Assembly (NCBI GenBank): GCA_018394315.1
Contig: CP074575.1
Span: 1,052,615 to 1,116,614, forward strand
DNA: 64,000 nucleotides
Source: Mycoplasmatota bacterium
Lineage (GTDB): Bacteria; Bacillota_I; Bacilli_A; MAG-NZ
Direction of reading: 5' to 3'
The notes under the pieces are model-generated. The model ran no database searches and was not told where the DNA came from. It saw nothing but the letters and a program-made list of their open reading frames with translations. Made by a program: the position numbers and the translations under genes. This document shows, piece after piece, positions 53,221 through 62,518 of the stretch (the stretch's first letter is position 1; every line of letters begins with the position of its first letter).

Positions 53221-55776
53221 GTGGGACTGTATGAGTATATATCGGGGATTTCAGTTTTGATCTACATTTTCATTTTCTTGATCATTTTGAATTCTAAACA
53301 ATCAAAAATACGTGATATTTTCTTACGTTTGATTATGATTTCTATTATTTGGACCGGTGGATCCCTATTGATGAGAAAACAGGCCTTTCCTACATATGTT
53401 TTTTGGTATCATGTATCCTTGATGGGTATTTTATTCATGCCAATCATGTACTTTCGTTTCATCATGGAGTACATTCATAATGTGAAACGTTCATACATTC
53501 ACATTTATTCGATTTTCATGTGTAGTGCTTTTGTGGTCAACGTCTTGACTGGTTTGTTTTTACCACCTCCAGTCATTGGGGTTATTGATGGGACACTAGC
53601 GGTGGTTTATGAATCTTTGGAGTGGCCAATATATATCTTATATACCATAGGAGTGTTCATGGTCATTCATATGTTATGGTGGTTCTACACGGGAATTCGT
53701 CACAATCCGAAGTTGCGAAGACTGAGTAGACCAATCACCGTTGGGATTATTGTTATGTTTGCTGGAAACTTATTGTTTTTAATTCCATTTTTTGGATCAT
53801 TTCCAGTTGATATTTTATCCGGATTAGTCAATGCCCTTGCTTTATTGTATGCGTTGACGAAGAAAAGTCCGTTTAGACTTAAAATGTTGGTATCGGAATC
53901 GGTTGGATATGCCATTTGTTTGTTCCTGGCATTTTTATCGCTTTATATCTTAAATCCGGTCATTGAATCGATGTTGACAAAAATTACATTAGCATCAGAT
54001 AGTAGGATAGTGTGGTATTTGGCACTCTTTAGTATATTGCTGGTTGGTTACTTCTCCATTTGGAAAATGGTTGTCGTTGGGATTTTTGTCAAAGATGAAG
54101 AAGAGAAATCAGAATTATTAAACATATTCAGTGCAAATATCACTAAATCACTGGACTCAGAACATATATTTAGACAGACAATCAGCATCATTGAACAAGT
54201 GGTAGGCTCTTATAATGTCTACGTCGCTTTGAAAACAAGCAAGAATGCACTAACACTTTCATATAGCAACCAGGCTTTGGCGGATTTATCTGTTTCTTTC
54301 CGATCGGATAATCCATTGATTAAGCGCCTGTCGAAACAAAATTCAGCAATTATTATCTCTGAATTCCATTTTGACACTAGCTATCAAACAATGTGGGAAC
54401 AAGAAAAGTATGATTTGGTGAAGTTGGATATAACACATGCGTTTGGGTTGATCGATGATGCAGAGATTCATGGAGTTCTCTTAATGTCAGATGCCCATTC
54501 AAAGAAAAAATTGAGACATCAACAAATACTCAAGCTTCAATCGATTTGTACAATAGTTTCGATTGCCTTGAAAAATGCTGCATCATATGAACAAGCCGTA
54601 GTTGAATCGCGAACAGATGATCTGACAGGTCTTTATAATAGAAAATACTTCTATCAATTGATTGAAAAGAAGTTTATTGAACAAAAAAGTGATTCGCTTG
54701 CTTTAGTAATGTTAAATCTTGATGATTTCAAATTGTACAACCAGTTATATGGAGTAAAAAAAGCAGATCAGGCTTTGGAAGTCATTGCGACTATTTTAAA
54801 AGGCAGCGTTGGCAAGGACAGATATGTTTCAAGATTTAGTGGTAAAGAATTTGCAATCATTTTACCAGGATACGATGTGCATCGTACTTTAAAACTAGTT
54901 GAAAAGGCAAATCAACAGATTTTTGAATGTACTCAGTCAAAAGTTAAACGACTAGAAAAACACATAACAACAAGCGTCGGAATTTGTGTATATCCATATG
55001 GTGCATCTAATGTCAATGAATTGATAGAAAATGTTCAACAAGCAGTGTACCAAGTTAAACGAAATGGAAAGAATGCGGTACGTGTATTCGATACTTTTGT
55101 ACAAAAAGACGAATTAAGTGAAAAACGTTCATATAGTTCCATTTATAACGAGTATAAATCTACCATATATGCTTTAACAGCTGCAATCGATGCAAAAGAC
55201 CATTACACATTCTCGCATTCGGATAATGTTGCGAACTACGCTGTTGCTTTTGCTAAAGAGTTAAATTTGAACAATGATATTGTAGAAAATATTCGTCAGG
55301 CTGCTCTCTTGCATGACATTGGTAAGATTTCGATTCCAGAACCAGTGTTGAACAAGCCTGGGCGTTTGAGCGATGAGGAGTTCAAATTGATCCAAGGACA
55401 TGTGGATGCATCTATTGATATTATTCGCCATTTACCATCGCTGGATTATGTAATCCCAGCTGTGCTCGGTCACCATGAGCGCTATGATGGTACGGGATAC
55501 CCTCGACGAACAAAAGGAGAGGACATTCCTCTTACAGCGAGAATCCTTTGTTTGGCGGATTCCTTTGATGCTATGGTGTCAGATAGGGTATACAAGGATC
55601 CGAAACCGCTTCATAAAGTCATTGAGATTATTGAAGAAGAAGCAGGAAAACAATTTGATCCAAAACTGGCAATAGTCTTCGTTGATATGCTGAAAAGTGG
55701 AAAAATAAGAGTGGATCAACCAACCATTGTATCAACTCCTAAAGTAAAGACATATCAGAAAGTAGTTGCTCAATAG
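53221..55776 (+). CDS. Membrane sensor with GAF, degenerate GGDEF and active-looking HD-GYP domains
   Basis: 851 residues from GTG 53221, 6 bases after AGGAGGTG; the GTG at 53212 overlaps that site. Eight hydrophobic N-terminal segments (7TM-type sensor), a GAF-like domain (about 300-455), then a GGDEF domain (SRTDDLTGLYNRKYF ... SRFSGKEFAIIL). The signature is SGKEF rather than GGDEF and no RxxD I-site is seen, so synthesis of c-di-GMP is unlikely. The HD-GYP domain is complete: LLHDIGKISIP and HHERYDGTGYP, so hydrolysis of c-di-GMP (or a related dinucleotide) is expected. 12 bases after the GH3-type gene; same operon. Confidence 0.88.
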   Translation: MGLYEYISGISVLIYIFIFLIILNSKQSKIRDIFLRLIMISIIWTGGSLLMRKQAFPTYVFWYHVSLMGILFMPIMYFRFIMEYIHNVKRSYIHIYSIFMCSAFVVNVLTGLFLPPPVIGVIDGTLAVVYESLEWPIYILYTIGVFMVIHMLWWFYTGIRHNPKLRRLSRPITVGIIVMFAGNLLFLIPFFGSFPVDILSGLVNALALLYALTKKSPFRLKMLVSESVGYAICLFLAFLSLYILNPVIESMLTKITLASDSRIVWYLALFSILLVGYFSIWKMVVVGIFVKDEEEKSELLNIFSANITKSLDSEHIFRQTISIIEQVVGSYNVYVALKTSKNALTLSYSNQALADLSVSFRSDNPLIKRLSKQNSAIIISEFHFDTSYQTMWEQEKYDLVKLDITHAFGLIDDAEIHGVLLMSDAHSKKKLRHQQILKLQSICTIVSIALKNAASYEQAVVESRTDDLTGLYNRKYFYQLIEKKFIEQKSDSLALVMLNLDDFKLYNQLYGVKKADQALEVIATILKGSVGKDRYVSRFSGKEFAIILPGYDVHRTLKLVEKANQQIFECTQSKVKRLEKHITTSVGICVYPYGASNVNELIENVQQAVYQVKRNGKNAVRVFDTFVQKDELSEKRSYSSIYNEYKSTIYALTAAIDAKDHYTFSHSDNVANYAVAFAKELNLNNDIVENIRQAALLHDIGKISIPEPVLNKPGRLSDEEFKLIQGHVDASIDIIRHLPSLDYVIPAVLGHHERYDGTGYPRRTKGEDIPLTARILCLADSFDAMVSDRVYKDPKPLHKVIEIIEEEAGKQFDPKLAIVFVDMLKSGKIRVDQPTIVSTPKVKTYQKVVAQ

Positions 55777-55863
55777 TCAAATAGTTTGCAAATGAAGCAA
55801 TGTCTTGTGATATATAATTATAGAATACGGTTATATTAATAACACAAAATAGATTAATTTATT

Positions 55864-55900
55864 TAGCCTTTCTCAGATCTTTTGAGGAAGGCTTTTTTTT
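55864..55900 (+). terminator. Rho-independent terminator of the GH3/HD-GYP operon
   Basis: AGCCTTTCTCA ... TTGAGGAAGGCT followed by eight T residues. The rest of 55777-56158 is spacer with nothing else visible. Confidence 0.88.
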
Positions 55901-56158
55901 CGAGAAAAACCAGATATCTTAATCTAGTCCAGAAAGACTTTGTTCTTATTGTTCTAAAAAAAGAATATTATATCTGAATCTTGACAATTACTTCAAAATA
56001 ATTATTTTGCCCTAGGATATATATTCAAATTTAGTAAGAAGCCTTTAAGTAACATCGGAAAATGTGATAATATGTAAATAATCATTGACTCTCACACTAT
56101 GTGAGGAAATATAATTGATTTGTAGTTCGAACTGCAATAATAATTAGGAGTTGATTTT

Positions 56159-56971
56159 ATGTTTAAGATTGGAAATTTTTCGAAGTTAACAAGAGTATCT
56201 ATTCGAATGTTGAGACATTATGATGAAATTGGGCTTTTTAAGCCTGCAAAGATTGATAATTTTACTGGATATAGGTACTATTCAGCGACACAAATAAAGA
56301 GGCTAAATCTGATTATATCTCTTCGTAAAATGGGTTTTAGTTTGGCTGAAATTTCAGTAGTTACGGATGAAGATACCGATAAAAAACTACGCGGAATGTT
56401 AACGCAAAAAAAAGATATGGTTAAATTTAATATAAAATTAGAGAATGATAAGCTCAAAAGAATCAGCTCCGCAATTGAAAATTTGAAAAAGGAGAGAGTC
56501 AATATGGATTATAACGTAAATATAAAATCAATACCATCCTATAAAGTAGTTTCACTAAGAGATAAAATTCCATCGTATGATTCTGAAGGTATGCTTTGGC
56601 AAAGGTTAGGGGAGTATATTCAAGAAAAAGGACTAAACTGTAGTGGTGTTTCTTATGCAACTTATCATGATGAAGGATATAAGGAAGGAGAAGTTGACGT
56701 AGAAGTTGTTATGAGTACTGACAAATTACTTGAAAACGAGAATGGGTTCGTTTTTAAGAAGACTGAATCGATAGAACATGCTGCGTATATTTTGGTTCCT
56801 GGTGAATTTTCTAACATAGCCCCTGCATTTAATTATCTGGCTAATTGGATTGAGGAAAATGGATACCAAATATGCGGAAATTCACGTGAACTTCCAATCA
56901 AAGGTCCTTGGAATGAGAGCAATCCCGAAAATTATCTAAATGAGATTCAAATACCTGTAAGAAAAATATAA
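56159..56971 (+). CDS. MerR-family regulator with GyrI-like effector domain
   Basis: 270 residues; AGGAG site. The N-terminal MerR winged helix is MFKIGNFSKLTRVSIRMLRH, YDEIGLFKPAKIDNFTGYRY. A coiled-coil dimerisation helix (about 80-118) and a GyrI/BmrR-like ligand-binding domain (about 120-270; MDYNVNIKSIPSYKVVSLRD, HAAYILVPG) follow. Typical of regulators that sense lipophilic or cationic drugs. It stands alone, so it may regulate itself and unlinked genes. Confidence 0.9.
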   Translation: MFKIGNFSKLTRVSIRMLRHYDEIGLFKPAKIDNFTGYRYYSATQIKRLNLIISLRKMGFSLAEISVVTDEDTDKKLRGMLTQKKDMVKFNIKLENDKLKRISSAIENLKKERVNMDYNVNIKSIPSYKVVSLRDKIPSYDSEGMLWQRLGEYIQEKGLNCSGVSYATYHDEGYKEGEVDVEVVMSTDKLLENENGFVFKKTESIEHAAYILVPGEFSNIAPAFNYLANWIEENGYQICGNSRELPIKGPWNESNPENYLNEIQIPVRKI

Positions 56972-57100
56972 TTTACTATTATTGTATTTTATCTTCTATA
57001 AATTATTGAATGAAAGTAATTAAGATAAGAAAATTATATTTTCATACTATGAAGCTTGTATTAAACTAGTTCCTTTAAAAGGAGTAGTAAAGAAAAGGTG

Positions 57101-57150
57101 AAAAGAGCTAATTACCGGTACCAAATTGGAATTAGCTCTTTAAATTGTTC
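57101..57150 (+). terminator. Long stem-loop in the MerR-HAD gap
   Basis: AAAGAGCTAATT ... AATTAGCTCTTT, a perfect 12-bp stem around a 16-base loop (ACCGGT inside), followed by AAATTGTT. Probably the terminator of the MerR gene. 56972-57441 otherwise shows only AT-rich spacer. Confidence 0.65.
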
Positions 57151-57441
57151 TTATAGTGTAGTATTTATATAAAACTTTTAAGGTATATTGTAAGTTAAAT
57201 GCTATTTATATAGATGTGGGTCGTTTCAGTTTCTAACAACGTCATACTGTTTTCTGTTTAATCATGTTCTTGGATTTTAATTCTAGGAAAAGTAACAAAG
57301 TAAATCCTATTTTTTTATAAATTAGTGGAATGATTCGGTCGTTCTTTTTTCGAAAATAATATAGATATTAAAAGTATAGTTGATTTTGAGTATCTAAATA
57401 AGTTAAAATATTACCACTACTTTTTATAAAGGAGAATACCT

Positions 57442-58182
57442 ATGAAGAAAATCGCTGCTTTTTTTGATATTGACGGAACGATATATCGTGAGGGGTTAAT
57501 CACAGAGTTATTTAAGAAATTAATTACACATGAGCTTGTGTCTGAGAATATATGGGTTGATAGTGTAAAACCTGCTTTTATGAAATGGGATAAGAGACAA
57601 GGATATTATGATGAGTATTTAGACCGCATGGTTGAAATGTATATAAAATCTATCATTGGGGTAAGACAGGATCACATTACCCACATAGCCAAGAGAGTGA
57701 TCGAACAAAAAGGTGATAGGGTATATCGTTTCACAAGAAGTGAAATTGAGCGACATCGAAATAATGGAGATATGGTAATAGCGGTATCAGGCTCACCTGC
57801 AGAATTAGTATCTGAAATGGCAAAAAAATATCATTTTGATGATTATAGAGGAACTACATATGTTTTGGATTCAGGTAATAGATACACAGGTGAGATAATT
57901 CCAATGTGGGATAGAGAGTCTAAAAGAAAAGCAATACTAGATATTGCGGACCAATATGACCTAGATTTAGTTAACTGTTATGCATATGGTGATACTACTG
58001 GAGATTTAGTAATGTTAAGTCTTGTAGGTCATCCTTATGCGATTAATCCTACTAAATCATTAATCGAAGCTATAAAAAGAGATGAAGATTTGGCGAAGAA
58101 GATTACTATCATAGTTGAAAGAAAAGATATGATATATAGAATTCCTCTAGAATTAGTTGAGGTAGACTTAATAGAAGAATAA
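57442..58182 (+). CDS. HAD-superfamily hydrolase (SerB-like, subclass IB)
   Basis: 246 residues; AAAGGAG site. Motif I FFDIDGTIY (Asp nucleophile and acid), motif II VSGSP, motif III Lys in RESKRKAI, motif IV AYGDTTGDLVML. The helical cap between motifs I and II places it in HAD-IB, with phosphoserine phosphatase-like and lysophospholipid-phosphate-type enzymes. Phosphatase of a small metabolite or lipid; the substrate cannot be named. Monocistronic, followed by the ssrA-like repeat F. Confidence 0.88.
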   Translation: MKKIAAFFDIDGTIYREGLITELFKKLITHELVSENIWVDSVKPAFMKWDKRQGYYDEYLDRMVEMYIKSIIGVRQDHITHIAKRVIEQKGDRVYRFTRSEIERHRNNGDMVIAVSGSPAELVSEMAKKYHFDDYRGTTYVLDSGNRYTGEIIPMWDRESKRKAILDIADQYDLDLVNCYAYGDTTGDLVMLSLVGHPYAINPTKSLIEAIKRDEDLAKKITIIVERKDMIYRIPLELVEVDLIEE

Positions 58183-58255
58183 CTTGAGGGTCGTCTTGCA
58201 ACGGAGATAAAACCCATAAGGATTATTAGAAAGATAAGTCTTTGATTAGGTTGTT

Positions 58256-58374
58256 TATGGTCGCGTTTCGACTCCACCATTAAACACATGAATTCTAACT
58301 GACAATTGAAATTATTACTTATTAATAAATATTAAGCTATTAACTACCTTAATCAGTAGTTAATAGCTTTTAAA
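58256..58374 (+). repeat. ssrA-3'-like repeat F with perfect downstream terminator
   Basis: GTTTCGACTCCACCATTAAA then ACACATGAATTCTAAC, and a perfect 13-bp hairpin AGCTATTAACTAC ... GTAGTTAATAGCT with TTTTAAAT at 58334-58372. The order matches repeats C and E. The T-arm is mostly deleted (only TTCGACTCCACCA remains), but the hairpin is the best preserved of the set. The flanking 58375-58644 holds no gene; a TATAAT near 58612 may drive the next one. Confidence 0.65.
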
Positions 58375-58644
58375 TAATAAAAAAAGTTAAGATATTAAAC
58401 CAGGCAAACGTAAGTTGTAGCAATTACAATTAAATTGGCGACAGGGGGAAAACTCGACGATTATTATCACTGCGAAGGAATAAGACTGCTTAAGAAATTA
58501 TGCAATTCTCGTTTAAAATTTTAGAAGGTTATGATTTTTATGTAGTATCCCGTGAAAACCATCTAGTTTGGAATCGATGATGTCTATGATATACTTATTA
58601 TAAGATTATATAATCTTGGAAATAAGAAAGAGGGGGAATAATTT

Positions 58645-59472
58645 ATGTTCAAATCGAAGTTTAAGTTATCTATTATTTTTTCAGTAATTATTATTATTTT
58701 ATCCGTTATTGTTGCAGGTGGAGGGTTGTTCTTTCCTGATGTTTATCATGACAATGAGATAATAACGACTGCTTTTTATGGAAATGATATTGTTACTTTG
58801 TTCTTAGTGGTTCCGATGATGATTGTAGCTCTAATCTTATGTCTAAGAGGTTCTCAAAAAGCGCAACTAGTATGGATGGGTACACTGTGGTATATGATGT
58901 ATAATTATATCTTCTATCTTTACGGTGCTGCTTTCAATGTGTTTTTCCTACCATATGTTGCTTTATTTACATTATCAGCATATGGACTTATATTTGCATT
59001 AATAAGAGTAGACTCAAGAAAATTAGCTGGATACTTTAGTAATAATACTCCTGTTAAATGGATTAGTACTTATATGTTTTTCTTTTCTGGCCTACTAGGG
59101 TTTTTGTGGATTGCTATTTCTCTTAGTTTTATTTTTACTGGCGAAGTGCCTGTGAATATTATAGAGACAGGTAAAGATACGGGAATCGTATTTGCGACAG
59201 ACTTATCTCTTTTAATACCATCTTTAATCGTTAGTGGTATACTACTATTAAAGAAAAACCATTGGGGACCAATATTATCATCAATTGTTTTAATTAAATG
59301 TGTTACATATAGTCTTGTTTTAATTGCTATGTCAGCAATTGACTATATTAGAAATAGACATACAGACCCATTTATACTTTTGTGGGTTATCCTAAGTATA
59401 GGTTGTATTATATCCTTATGGTTTTTGCTTAAAAATATGAAAGATCCTAAAAGTGAGACTAGGACAAGATAA
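58645..59472 (+). CDS. Multi-spanning membrane protein of unknown function
   Basis: 275 residues; AGAGGGGGAA site. Seven or eight hydrophobic helices with short charged loops (first helix LSIIFSVIIIILSVIVAGGG; last IVWFLL-type segment near the C-terminus) and a basic tail. No binding motif recognised. Looks like an uncharacterised integral membrane family. Confidence 0.7.
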   Translation: MFKSKFKLSIIFSVIIIILSVIVAGGGLFFPDVYHDNEIITTAFYGNDIVTLFLVVPMMIVALILCLRGSQKAQLVWMGTLWYMMYNYIFYLYGAAFNVFFLPYVALFTLSAYGLIFALIRVDSRKLAGYFSNNTPVKWISTYMFFFSGLLGFLWIAISLSFIFTGEVPVNIIETGKDTGIVFATDLSLLIPSLIVSGILLLKKNHWGPILSSIVLIKCVTYSLVLIAMSAIDYIRNRHTDPFILLWVILSIGCIISLWFLLKNMKDPKSETRTR

Positions 59473-59567
59473 CTTAGTATATTTATAAGAGATCAAAGTT
59501 TGGAAATAATATGAGATATTGATTATAATCTGATATTTAAATTGAATTATAATATAGGGAGAAGACA

Positions 59568-60368
59568 ATGTTAGGGAAACTTATCGGGAAAGGTAGAACG
59601 GCATGTGTTTACGAATATGATAATAAGGTAGTCAAGTTATTTAATGAGAACGTATCTAAATCATGGATTGATTATGAATATAGAATCAATAAAATTGTAA
59701 ATGATTATCAGAGTTTTTCACCTAAAGTATATGAAATGGTTATGATAGAGAATAAAAGGGGAATAGTATTTGAAGCTATCACTAATGAGACAGTATCAGA
59801 TGTTATAAAAAAACAACCTCTAAAAACAAAGGAAATTGCTAAAGATATAGCCAAAGTGCATCTTAGTATACATGAGGAAACAGCAAATGAACTTGAGAAT
59901 CAGATAGATTATTTTACTAATAAGATAAATCTTACAAAGAAGTTAAGTAATATTCAAAAAGAAAAAATTATCGCTTATATAAAGACTTTACCAAATGATA
60001 ATAAATTATGTCATGGAGATCTTCATACTGATAATTATTTAAAGCAAGATTATAACTATTATGTTATCGATTGGACAAACGCTTATTCAGGTTGTCCTGC
60101 GAGTGATATTGCTAGAACTCTATTAATAATGCAAAGCTCTTCAGGTAAAGAAGAGTTACCTTTACTAATAAAGCCATTTGTAAAAACTATTATTAATACT
60201 CTTTTGAAAACTTTTCTAAAAGAATATTTAAATCAATCATCTCTTAACAATGAACTAATCAAAGCGTGGCGATTACCTAATGCTGCCGCAAGACTTATAG
60301 AAAATGTTCCATGTGAAGACGACTGGCTTATTAAGATGATTGAAGAAGATTTGAAAAAAATTAAATAG
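59568..60368 (+). CDS. APH-type phosphotransferase (aminoglycoside/choline kinase fold)
   Basis: 266 residues; GGGAGAAG site and TATAAT upstream. Kinase-like fold: nucleotide loop GKLIGKGRTACVYEY and Lys in NKVVKLF, catalytic loop HGDLHTDNYL (Asp base, Asn), metal Asp in YYVIDW. The family phosphorylates aminoglycosides, choline, fructosamine or other small alcohols; resistance cannot be inferred. The stop is followed in the same frame by the tail of a mannose-6-phosphate isomerase, so the locus has been rearranged. Confidence 0.82.
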   Translation: MLGKLIGKGRTACVYEYDNKVVKLFNENVSKSWIDYEYRINKIVNDYQSFSPKVYEMVMIENKRGIVFEAITNETVSDVIKKQPLKTKEIAKDIAKVHLSIHEETANELENQIDYFTNKINLTKKLSNIQKEKIIAYIKTLPNDNKLCHGDLHTDNYLKQDYNYYVIDWTNAYSGCPASDIARTLLIMQSSSGKEELPLLIKPFVKTIINTLLKTFLKEYLNQSSLNNELIKAWRLPNAAARLIENVPCEDDWLIKMIEEDLKKIK

Positions 60369-60878
60369 AATAGAGGATTAAATAGAGACAAATTAAAAGA
60401 ATATATATCATCAGAAAAATTAGAGAACTACTTAGAGAGGATATCAATAAATGTAGGAGACTTTATTTATATTCCTGCTGGAACAGTACATGCAATAGAA
60501 GGTGGAGTTAAGCTTATTGAGGTACAGCAAAATAGTAATATCACTTACCGCTTATATGATTGGGGTAGAGGAAGAGAAACACATCTTGAAATATCCTTAG
60601 ATATTATAGATTATGATAGTAAAATTGTAAGTGGGAAAATTGAAAACTTCAGTGAAATAAAAACTCCATATTTTTCGGTAGAAAAGATAAATGTAAAGAC
60701 AGATTATGAAGATAAAGTAAACGAAATTTTCCATTCCTATACAGTTATTAAGGGGAGAGGAACTATAAAATACACTGACAAAGAGATAATTATTAATAAA
60801 GAAGAAACTATTTATATCCCAAATGGATTGAAGTATAAAATTGAGGGAGAAATTTCCCTTTTAAAGGTATTTAATTAA
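60369..60878 (+). pseudogene. manA: Mannose-6-phosphate isomerase, C-terminal fragment
   Basis: 170 codons open directly after the APH stop and in its frame, with no ATG. They encode the class I ManA C-terminal half: DFIYIPAGTVHAIEGG, EVQQNSNITYRLYDWGR, and a second cupin ending in LLKVF. The N-terminal half with most zinc ligands is absent, so it is inactive. Evidence of a past deletion or recombination joining it to the APH gene. Confidence 0.8.
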
Positions 60879-60939
60879 GTGTTAAAATTGTAATGGGGAA
60901 CAGAGGAAAAAATGATAATTGATAAAGGACGTGGAATTA

Positions 60940-61548
60940 ATGAATAAAGTTAAGAAATCTTTCATAACAGGAATAGGGGCACTCCTTCCTATAGGAATAA
61001 CACTATATATTGTAGTTAAATTATTTAAAGCTGTAGATGATTTTCTTCAAGGTTGGATTGAATCACTTTTTGGTTTTAAATTAGTTGGGTTAGGATTTGT
61101 TGTTGTTGTTATTACAATCGTATTAATAGGAGCTTTTACAAACACTTATCTTGCAAGGAAGATATCAAGTGTTGTTAATGGTATATTCAATAGAATTCCA
61201 ATTATAAAGTCGATTTATTTTCCTTTGAAGGAAATGGTTTCACTATCAAATCCAAATGAAACCAATTTCCAAAAAGTCGTCTTGGTCGAATTTCCAAATA
61301 AGGGGATTCAAAGTATTGGTTTTATTACTAAGCAGGAATTAAAAATAAATAATCAAGACAAGATCTCCGTTTTCATTCCAACCACACCTAATCCTACTAA
61401 TGGATTTCTAGTTTATGTAAATGCGGATGCGGTAGAGATTTTGGATATGACAATTGAAGAAGGTATAAAAGCAGTAATATCTATTGGTTCGTTGACTCCA
61501 AATAATCTTTACTTGAAAGATAAGATTAATAAAAAAGAAGAAATATGA
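60940..61548 (+). CDS. DUF502-family membrane protein
   Basis: 202 residues from ATG 60940 (AAGGACGTGG site); an upstream TTG lacks support. SFITGIGALLPIGITLYIVV and LVGLGFVVVVITIVLIGAFT are the two membrane helices. They are followed by NRIPIIKSIYFPLKEMV and VVLVEFPNKGIQSIGFIT, the hallmark of DUF502. The soluble domain faces the cytoplasm. Function unknown; widespread in bacteria and plants. Confidence 0.85.
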   Translation: MNKVKKSFITGIGALLPIGITLYIVVKLFKAVDDFLQGWIESLFGFKLVGLGFVVVVITIVLIGAFTNTYLARKISSVVNGIFNRIPIIKSIYFPLKEMVSLSNPNETNFQKVVLVEFPNKGIQSIGFITKQELKINNQDKISVFIPTTPNPTNGFLVYVNADAVEILDMTIEEGIKAVISIGSLTPNNLYLKDKINKKEEI

Positions 61549-61568
61549 TATTGTAAATGGACAAACAG

Positions 61569-61612
61569 AATGCCATTAATTACTGATGACTCAGTATGTA
61601 ATGGCATTTTCT
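61569..61612. terminator. Shared bidirectional terminator
   Basis: AATGCCATTA...TACTGA pairs with TCAGTA...TAATGGCATT, followed by TTTC, between the convergent DUF502 and EamA genes. Confidence 0.8.
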
Positions 61613-61653
61613 ATGATTTTTAATTTTATTGTAGATCTTAAATAACTAACAGT

Positions 61654-62517
61654 TTACTTCTTCAATTCATGTTGAATTAAGTTCCCTTTGTAGTTTAAGT
61701 AACCTGCAACAATAATTGTGATTCCACCAACAATACTACCTAGTGTTGGTATTTCCTTGAAGAATAGAATACCAAATAATAAGGAAATTACGATTTGACC
61801 GAACGAGTAAATAGAAATCTTTGAAGCTTCTTCATATTTATAGGCTAATGATAAGCAGGTTTGTCCTAGTGTAATAAAAATTCCCATAGATAGTAATAGT
61901 AGATATTGTGATAATTTAATTGGCATTACAAAACCTTCTATAAGCATAAATGGAAGCGAAGCAATTGATGATATCAATGTGAAGTAAAATACTATTGTAG
62001 ACGCTGAGTCATAGTCTCTAAGTTTTCTTACGATTGTGTATGCTAGTCCTGCGGTTGCCCCACCTGCTACGCCAACTAGTGCAGGAATTATCGTGAAGCT
62101 AAATGATGGGTTAATAACAAATACTGAACCAACAACAGCTATTATGATAGCTAGTATATGTATCTTATTAACTCTCTCCCTTAACCACAGTACTGAAAAG
62201 AAAGTGACAAAGAAAGGAGAAGTCTTGTTTAGTAGTGTTGCATCATTTAATTGTAATTTATCAATAGAATAAAAGTAAAAAAGTGTTGATAAAAACCCGA
62301 GAATTCCTCTAAGAGATAGAAGTGGTAACTTTTTACTTTTGAATGATTCGCCTGTATATTTGACCTGTATTGACACAAATATTAAAGCGACTATGTTCAT
62401 AAAGAATATACGCTCAAATGTTGGTATTGCAACTAACATTTTATTTGAAATAGTATTTAATCCAAAAAATAAAACAGACAGCAGAATAAAGATTATTCCT
62501 TTTACATGATTACTCAT
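61654..62517 (-). CDS. EamA (DMT superfamily) transporter
   Basis: 287 residues, ten predicted helices in two five-helix repeats. Typical motifs: FGLNTISNKMLV near the N-terminus, LNDATLLNKTSPFFVTFFSV closing the first repeat, and SLAYKYEEASKISIYSFGQI with LFGILFFKEIPTLGSIVGG in the second. Exports or imports metabolites such as amino acids. Its ATG lies one base after the stop of the oxidoreductase gene and lacks its own ribosome site, so translation is coupled. Confidence 0.9.
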   Translation of the reverse strand: MSNHVKGIIFILLSVLFFGLNTISNKMLVAIPTFERIFFMNIVALIFVSIQVKYTGESFKSKKLPLLSLRGILGFLSTLFYFYSIDKLQLNDATLLNKTSPFFVTFFSVLWLRERVNKIHILAIIIAVVGSVFVINPSFSFTIIPALVGVAGGATAGLAYTIVRKLRDYDSASTIVFYFTLISSIASLPFMLIEGFVMPIKLSQYLLLLSMGIFITLGQTCLSLAYKYEEASKISIYSFGQIVISLLFGILFFKEIPTLGSIVGGITIIVAGYLNYKGNLIQHELKK

Positions 62518-62518
62518 A

